In this document: positions 59,485 through 64,000 of the stretch, piece after piece
Position numbering within the stretch: position 1 is the first letter of the stretch
How the letters are laid out: every line of letters begins with the position of its first letter
NCBI RefSeq assembly: GCF_001921745.1
Contig: NZ_MRYA01000006.1
Span: 1-64,000, forward strand
DNA length: 64,000 bases
Reading direction: 5' to 3'
Source of the DNA: Psychrobacter sp. Cmf 22.2
GTDB lineage: Bacteria > Pseudomonadota > Gammaproteobacteria > Pseudomonadales > Moraxellaceae
The notes under the pieces: model-generated
Databases searched by the model: none
Seen by the model: only the letters and a program-made list of their open reading frames with translations
What the model was told of the DNA's origin: nothing
Position numbers and translations under genes: made by a program

Positions 59485-60963
59485 ATGAATGATATTACGA
59501 TGAATGATTTGATGGGGCTAATGCCTTATGCACCAATCATTGCAGTGGTAGTTACAACGTTATTGGCCATGATTGCGATTACTATTAAGCGCTCGCATGT
59601 CATCACTGGCACTATTACCGTGACTGGACTAAACGTTGGTCTGTTTATCCTACTTGCACAAATAGGAGGGGTAATAGACAGCCGATATGCATTGCCAAAC
59701 GCTGAGCAGTTATTTGTAATCGATAATTTTGCTCAGTTTAATATGGTCGTTATTTTTATCTGTGCGCTGGCATGTTGTACATTAGCTTACGCATATTTGG
59801 CCAATCTTAAAGACAATAAAGATGAGCTGTATCTGCTGATGTTAGTGTCGACCACTGGCGCGCTTTTAATGGTATCGGCGCAGCATATGGCTGCATTCTT
59901 TATGAGCTTAGAGCTTTTGTCTATACCGCTATATGGTCTGCTGTCTTATACTTTTTTACGTAATCGCTCACTCGAATCAGGGCTTAAGTACTTAGTATTA
60001 TCAGCGACTGCCTCTGCCACCTTATTAATGGGAATGGCTTTCATCTATGCCCAAGTTGGTTCATTGGCATTCAAACCTATTAGCTTAGTATTGGGTGATA
60101 TATTTGAATCACCGCTACTAATATTAGGTACAGCATTAATGATGTTTGGTATTGCTTTTAAGCTATCAGCAGCCCCTTTTCATATGTGGACGCCAGATGT
60201 GTACGAAGGTGCGCCAGCTCCTATAGCGACTTATCTGGCTTCAGTCTCCAAAGTTGCTATGATGGCACTGGCTGTCCGCTTCTTGATTGATACGGCTTTA
60301 CTGGCTTTACCATCAGTACAGATGCTAATTATGGTTATGGCAACCTTGTCTATTTTGGTTGGTAACTTATTGGCAGTACGTCAAACCAACTTAAAGCGTC
60401 TACTAGGGTATTCTTCTATCGCTCATATGGGTTATGTGTTGATTGTGATTGTCAGTATTGGTAGTGCTGCTGATAGTATTACTAGTATGTATATGGCCGT
60501 TTATGCCTTTACTTCTATCGGTGCGTTTGGTGTTGTGACTCTAATGTCTAGTCCTTATCGTTTGGCCGGTGAAGCTAATGAGCTGATACATTATCAAGGA
60601 TTGTTTTGGCGTCGTCCGGTACTAACGGCTGTTATGACAATTATGATGCTCTCATTGGCTGGTATTCCATTGACTGCTGGCTTTATTACCAAGCTATTTG
60701 CCATACTAGCAGCTGTTCAGGGTACGAACTGGTTCTTAGCTGCGATGATTATTTTGGGTAGTGCCATTGGTTTGTTCTACTATTTACGTGTCATGCTGAC
60801 ACTGTTTAAACGTCCAAAAGAGTTTATTGAGTTTGACGTGGCAGGGCAATGGGGCATCCGTATGGGTGGTCTGATGGTCATCGGTGTGACCGCAGTGATT
60901 ATTTTCTTTGGTATATTACCCAACAGTATGATTGTATGGTCGAGTATGGCACGTATCTGGTAA
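59485..60963 (+). CDS. nuoN: NADH-quinone oxidoreductase subunit N
   Basis: A 492-residue antiporter-like subunit nearest the quinone module. It shows MSLELLSIPLYGLLSY, KLSAAPFHMWTPDVYEGAP, and KRLLGYSSIAHMGYV. Last gene of the operon, starting 3 bp after nuoM with GGAGG upstream; a terminator follows. With all 13 subunits present, the operon should give a complete type I NADH dehydrogenase. Confidence 0.97.
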   Translation: MNDITMNDLMGLMPYAPIIAVVVTTLLAMIAITIKRSHVITGTITVTGLNVGLFILLAQIGGVIDSRYALPNAEQLFVIDNFAQFNMVVIFICALACCTLAYAYLANLKDNKDELYLLMLVSTTGALLMVSAQHMAAFFMSLELLSIPLYGLLSYTFLRNRSLESGLKYLVLSATASATLLMGMAFIYAQVGSLAFKPISLVLGDIFESPLLILGTALMMFGIAFKLSAAPFHMWTPDVYEGAPAPIATYLASVSKVAMMALAVRFLIDTALLALPSVQMLIMVMATLSILVGNLLAVRQTNLKRLLGYSSIAHMGYVLIVIVSIGSAADSITSMYMAVYAFTSIGAFGVVTLMSSPYRLAGEANELIHYQGLFWRRPVLTAVMTIMMLSLAGIPLTAGFITKLFAILAAVQGTNWFLAAMIILGSAIGLFYYLRVMLTLFKRPKEFIEFDVAGQWGIRMGGLMVIGVTAVIIFFGILPNSMIVWSSMARIW

Positions 60964-61026
60964 CATACGGCTTATATAAGGGCTAATAAGCTTTGATTGA
61001 GCTATTACAGTTACTGATAGAAAACC

Positions 61027-61063
61027 AAGATGCGCTGAGTTTATGATAAGCTTGGCGCATCTT
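61027..61063 (+). terminator. nuo operon terminator
   Basis: AAGATGCGC (61027-61035) pairs with GCGCATCTT (61055-61063) around a 19-nt loop and is followed by TTTT. It is ~65 bp past the nuoN stop. Confidence 0.85.
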
Positions 61064-61124
61064 TTTTATTTGTTCGTTTTAATAAACCACGCAAAAATTA
61101 ACAAAATATAAGTGACTAATTATT

Positions 61125-61958
61125 ATGAGTGAAGACAATATTCAAACCGTTAAAGTACTGAGTAAGACCACTTGGACCCCCAATCTGTTTAGTTTTACCG
61201 TGACGCGTCCAGACAGCTTTAAGTTTACTGCAGGTCAATTTGTACGTTTGGGTGTCAATCCCAGTAAGCTGCAATACTACAAGCAGCAAGACAAGGCACC
61301 AAGCCAAGTAACTGACGCCGCGCCGGATGAAGATATTTTCCGCGCTTACTCGATAGTATCTTCACCGTTTGATGAAGTACTAGAGTTTTTCTCTATCGTG
61401 ATTCCAGATGGGGCGTTTACATCACAGTTGCAGCACTTACAAGTGGGGGACGAGTTACTCCTCAATACCATGCCATTCGGATTTTTGACTTTAGCTCGCT
61501 ATCAAAAACCTTCACCAAAAGACTTATGGTTGCTTGCAACTGGCACTGGCTTGGCACCTTTTTTATCAATGCTGCAAGATATGCAAACATGGCAAGACTA
61601 TGAGCATATCGTCCTAGCTTATAGCGCGCGCTCAAAAGAGGAGCTGGCGTACGTTGAGCAAATAAAGCAATTGCAAGATGACTTTGGTACATTGGTGGAT
61701 AATCCTGCCAGCTTAATCTTTGTGCCGATTGTGACTCGTGAGCCTATGGAAGGAGCGCTTAGCGAGCGTTTGCCACAATTATTACTAAATGGTGAGCTTG
61801 AGAGGCAGGCTGGTATAAAGCTAGATAACGATAGCGCCCATGTGATGCTATGTGGTAATCCAGACATGGTAGAAGATACCAAAGAGACGTTAAAAGAGTT
61901 AGGTTTTGTTATGAACCGCCGCGGTGAAGGGAACATTGCGGTGGAAAACTATTGGTAA
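61125..61958 (+). CDS. fpr: ferredoxin/flavodoxin--NADP+ reductase
   Basis: A 277-residue FAD enzyme moving electrons between NADPH and ferredoxin or flavodoxin, linked to oxidative-stress defence. FAD motif FRAYSIVSS, NADP loop ATGTGLAPFLSML, and the C-terminal VENYW aromatic end identify the bacterial FPR subclass. It is ~25 residues longer than E. coli (248), owing to a polar insert around 45-67. Own unit between two terminators. Confidence 0.95.
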   Translation: MSEDNIQTVKVLSKTTWTPNLFSFTVTRPDSFKFTAGQFVRLGVNPSKLQYYKQQDKAPSQVTDAAPDEDIFRAYSIVSSPFDEVLEFFSIVIPDGAFTSQLQHLQVGDELLLNTMPFGFLTLARYQKPSPKDLWLLATGTGLAPFLSMLQDMQTWQDYEHIVLAYSARSKEELAYVEQIKQLQDDFGTLVDNPASLIFVPIVTREPMEGALSERLPQLLLNGELERQAGIKLDNDSAHVMLCGNPDMVEDTKETLKELGFVMNRRGEGNIAVENYW

Positions 61959-62001
61959 GCAATAGATAAGTCATTGGTTTTGAGAGTAATGACAAATCAT
62001 T

Positions 62002-62038
62002 AAAAAACGCTGCGATCTGTTGATTGGCAGCGTTTTTT
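62002..62038. terminator. bidirectional terminator between fpr and the unidentified gene
   Basis: AAAAAACGCTGC (62002-62013) pairs perfectly with GCAGCGTTTTTT (62027-62038) around a 13-nt loop, with runs of A and T at the ends serving both converging genes. Confidence 0.92.
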
Positions 62039-62071
62039 ATTATTCAATAAAAACTGTAATATAGGTCGTAG

Positions 62072-62842
62072 TTATTCTGTACTGGGCTCAGTTGCGTCAT
62101 CTACAGGATGGATAGGTCCTTGCATTAATTCGGGTTCATCATCATCACCAATGATATCTTCACCACTACTACCGCCCAGTAAATCGCGATAATTAATTTG
62201 TGCTTTTAGAATCAATTGATCTTCTTCAACCTCTCCGTAATTTACCTGTACCTTATGTAGGGTACTCATGATTTTTTGGTTCTTCTTAAGCCAGCGATTG
62301 ATATCGAGATAAATAATATCTTCTTTAGCACGAGCAATATTGATGTAAGTGAGGATGACGCCTAGAGGATCTTTTTTTAGGACGCTATGATAAAACCAGA
62401 TAGCAAGTTTGACCCCTTGAAGCTTTAGGAACGATTCGCAGCGTAAGTTAAGCACATCTGTATAAGTCAGTTGTCCAAACACAAAACGCTGTACGTTACG
62501 ATCAAGTTGGGCATGTACTAAGCTAAAGTTACCAGCTACTTCAGCATATATACCAGCAGCATTTACTGTACAGTATAGGCGAAACCAGTCATCATGTAAC
62601 TCAACTCTCAACTCTAAGATAGACTTAACATTGTCCGTGACGAACTTCTGTAATGCATCGTTGACGTATTTTTGCGCAACAGGCAAAGCCAATTCATCAT
62701 CAAGCTTATCGGCAGTCTTATTATAAATATTCTTGATACTTTGGGTTAGGCTCTCCCAACCATCACTAAATGATTCGTTGAATTGATAGCCAAGATTATC
62801 GGAGAGGTCATCGAAGTTGTCGAAGTTATCGAAGTTACTCAA
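62072..62842 (-). CDS. unidentified protein, probable TTG start
   Basis: About 256 residues from TTG 62842. The frame is open to 63031 from an ATG, but the upstream ~63 residues are cysteine- and tyrosine-rich and not gene-like. TTG 62842 has AAGGA (62851-62855) at an ideal 8-nt spacing. The protein begins with three NFD repeats encoded by 9-bp tandem units. It has an acidic first third, a middle part with hydrophobic patches but no clear membrane helix (LELRVELHDDWFRLYC, FGQLTYTDVL), and an acidic tail (GDDDEPELMQG). No signal peptide. I do not recognise a family. Confidence 0.75.
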   Translation of the reverse strand: MSNFDNFDNFDDLSDNLGYQFNESFSDGWESLTQSIKNIYNKTADKLDDELALPVAQKYVNDALQKFVTDNVKSILELRVELHDDWFRLYCTVNAAGIYAEVAGNFSLVHAQLDRNVQRFVFGQLTYTDVLNLRCESFLKLQGVKLAIWFYHSVLKKDPLGVILTYINIARAKEDIIYLDINRWLKKNQKIMSTLHKVQVNYGEVEEDQLILKAQINYRDLLGGSSGEDIIGDDDEPELMQGPIHPVDDATEPSTE

Positions 62843-63253
62843 ACTTGTTATCCTTGTGATTATAGTAGGATTATTTTTACTACATGATTGATTGTCAGAC
62901 GCTAATTGATATTGTAGGTAGCAATATGACGAGTGAAAATAGTATATAGCAAAATAGCATGCTACAAAACGTAAGGCCTTATATTGTAGCAAATAACCTA
63001 AAAAACATAACGAAGAATGCCAAGCAAACACACATAGTTTGGTCGTAACGCTTTTAGTCTCAAGCCTTATTTGTATTTTGATTATGATAAAGTGACACCA
63101 TAGCGATACAACTGCTGCTCATGTTATGATGGCACAAATACAATGATTGATCGGCATAATTATTGCTTATCAGAGGGCTACAATCTGCCTAATGCGGTAT
63201 GATCGTATCAAAACGATGACCGCTGTTTTTACGCTTATAATTTGAGATTTATT
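62843..63253. promoter_or_regulatory. divergent region with a terminator-like hairpin before the tonB-type gene
   Basis: About 410 bp between divergent genes. GCGGT (63194-63198) and ATCGT (63102 + 100, i.e. 63202-63206) pair with ACGAT (63113 + 100, i.e. 63213-63217) and ACCGC (63219-63223), leaving a small internal loop. TGTTTTT follows, 30 bp before the GTG of the next gene. This looks like an intrinsic terminator in a leader, so attenuation is possible. No other gene is visible. Confidence 0.5.
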
Positions 63254-64000
63254 GTGGCCCATATTAAAGACTCTCAAAGCTATCATTTTTCTACGCCCGC
63301 TGCGGCGCGTGATTTTAGTTTACCGGTTGCTATTGTTATTGCGTTATTCGTACATGGCATCCTTATTTTTGGCATCAGTTTTTCTATGGGACAAGATCCC
63401 GCTGCATTGATGCAAGACGTGGCAAAAGCTTTGACAGACAATATGCAGCCAAACGAAGATGCTCATTATATTGCAAATGCTTCCCAACAAGGTGGCGGCT
63501 CAGTACGTCAACAAGTGCGACAAGAAAGCGTCCAAACAAATCCACTGTCCTCAGAGCAGATAAGCAAAACGCAAGATGTTATCAATCTGCAGCGCCAAGT
63601 ACGTCAACAGCGTTATCAAGAAAGTTATCTACGTACCACTTTGAGCTGGCGTAAGGCTGATGTAGAAGCTGATAATGACAGCAAGCAAGCGCAAGATGAT
63701 ATGATGGCGCAAGAGGAGAGACTGCGTCAGCAGATTGCCACTTTAGAGGCGCAGTTGTCTCAGCGTCAACAGGTATATGCTACCAAATCTAAAGTAGTGA
63801 CCGTTGATAGCAATTCGACGACGCGCGGCGCTGCAGCGGACTATATCGAAACTTTCCGTGAGCATGTCGAACGAGTTGGTAACTTGCATTATCCAGTGCA
63901 GGCACGTGCCCAAGGTATCACAGGTGAAGTGCGTCTTATGGTGATTATTAGCAATGATGGCAATATTAAAGCCATTCGCTTACTTGAAAGCTCAGGCTCG
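63254..64000 (+). CDS. TonB-family energy transducer, 5' part (runs off the window)
   Basis: An open frame of 249 codons from GTG 63254 with no stop before the window end. One N-terminal membrane anchor (~20-40: FSLPVAIVIALFVHGILIFGISF) is followed by a long glutamine-rich, coiled-coil-like periplasmic stretch (~110-190). The start of a TonB C-terminal domain follows (YIETFREHVERVGNLHYP, then GEVRLMVIISNDGNI). TonB proteins pass proton-motive force to outer-membrane receptors. A proline-rich linker is lacking, replaced by Q/R-rich helix. GAG 7 nt upstream is a weak ribosome-binding site. Confidence 0.85.
   Translation, partial: MAHIKDSQSYHFSTPAAARDFSLPVAIVIALFVHGILIFGISFSMGQDPAALMQDVAKALTDNMQPNEDAHYIANASQQGGGSVRQQVRQESVQTNPLSSEQISKTQDVINLQRQVRQQRYQESYLRTTLSWRKADVEADNDSKQAQDDMMAQEERLRQQIATLEAQLSQRQQVYATKSKVVTVDSNSTTRGAAADYIETFREHVERVGNLHYPVQARAQGITGEVRLMVIISNDGNIKAIRLLESSGS

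Overview
The window looks like chromosomal DNA of a gammaproteobacterium of the family Moraxellaceae, most likely Psychrobacter. This is inferred from gene order (leuS-lptE-holA, dut-algC-argB, a 13-gene nuo operon with fused nuoCD), moderate-to-low GC, and protein style such as long hydrophilic tails on Nuo subunits. No database search was possible.

Layout. 1-121 is the 3' end of a 5S rRNA gene and the rrn terminator. 227-5235 holds osmC and then a minus-strand accessory group: a right-handed beta-helix protein, a Tat-exported DUF1501 protein and a secreted purine-nucleoside-permease-like protein. A ~150-bp duplication of the DUF1501 3' end and terminator lies downstream of the permease gene. 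5645-14324 is mixed metabolism and stress: a flavodoxin-like protein, a DUF938 methyltransferase, phosphoenolpyruvate carboxylase, a periplasmic dienelactone-hydrolase-like protein, a large catalase and a metallo-beta-lactamase-fold hydrolase. 14388-14844 carries two identical tRNA-Lys(UUU) genes in a ~148-bp direct repeat, plus an orphan third copy of the upstream element.

15158-41475 is almost entirely minus-strand: macA-macB, leuS-lptE-holA, then (past a 170-bp MITE-like element and a plus-strand Spx/ArsC-like gene) dut-algC-argB and a small membrane protein, mgtE, rep, hemB, a complete RND tripartite efflux operon (adaptor, pump, outer-membrane factor), and ispB. Divergent from ispB are rplU-rpmA, then lolA.

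44627-60963 is the complete complex I operon nuoA-B-CD-E-F-G-H-I-J-K-L-M-N, all plus strand with tight or overlapping junctions after nuoE. It is followed by fpr, a minus-strand unidentified protein probably starting at TTG, and the 5' part of a tonB-type gene cut by the window edge.

Most of the window is housekeeping. I found no CRISPR array, no complete insertion sequence, no toxin-antitoxin pair and no recognisable defence system. The points most worth a second look are the beta-helix/DUF1501/permease group with its duplicated 3' end, the tRNA-Lys repeat, the MITE-like element, lineage-type insertions in AlgC and NuoG, and several unexplained inverted repeats in leaders (nuo, RND operon, tonB, lolA).
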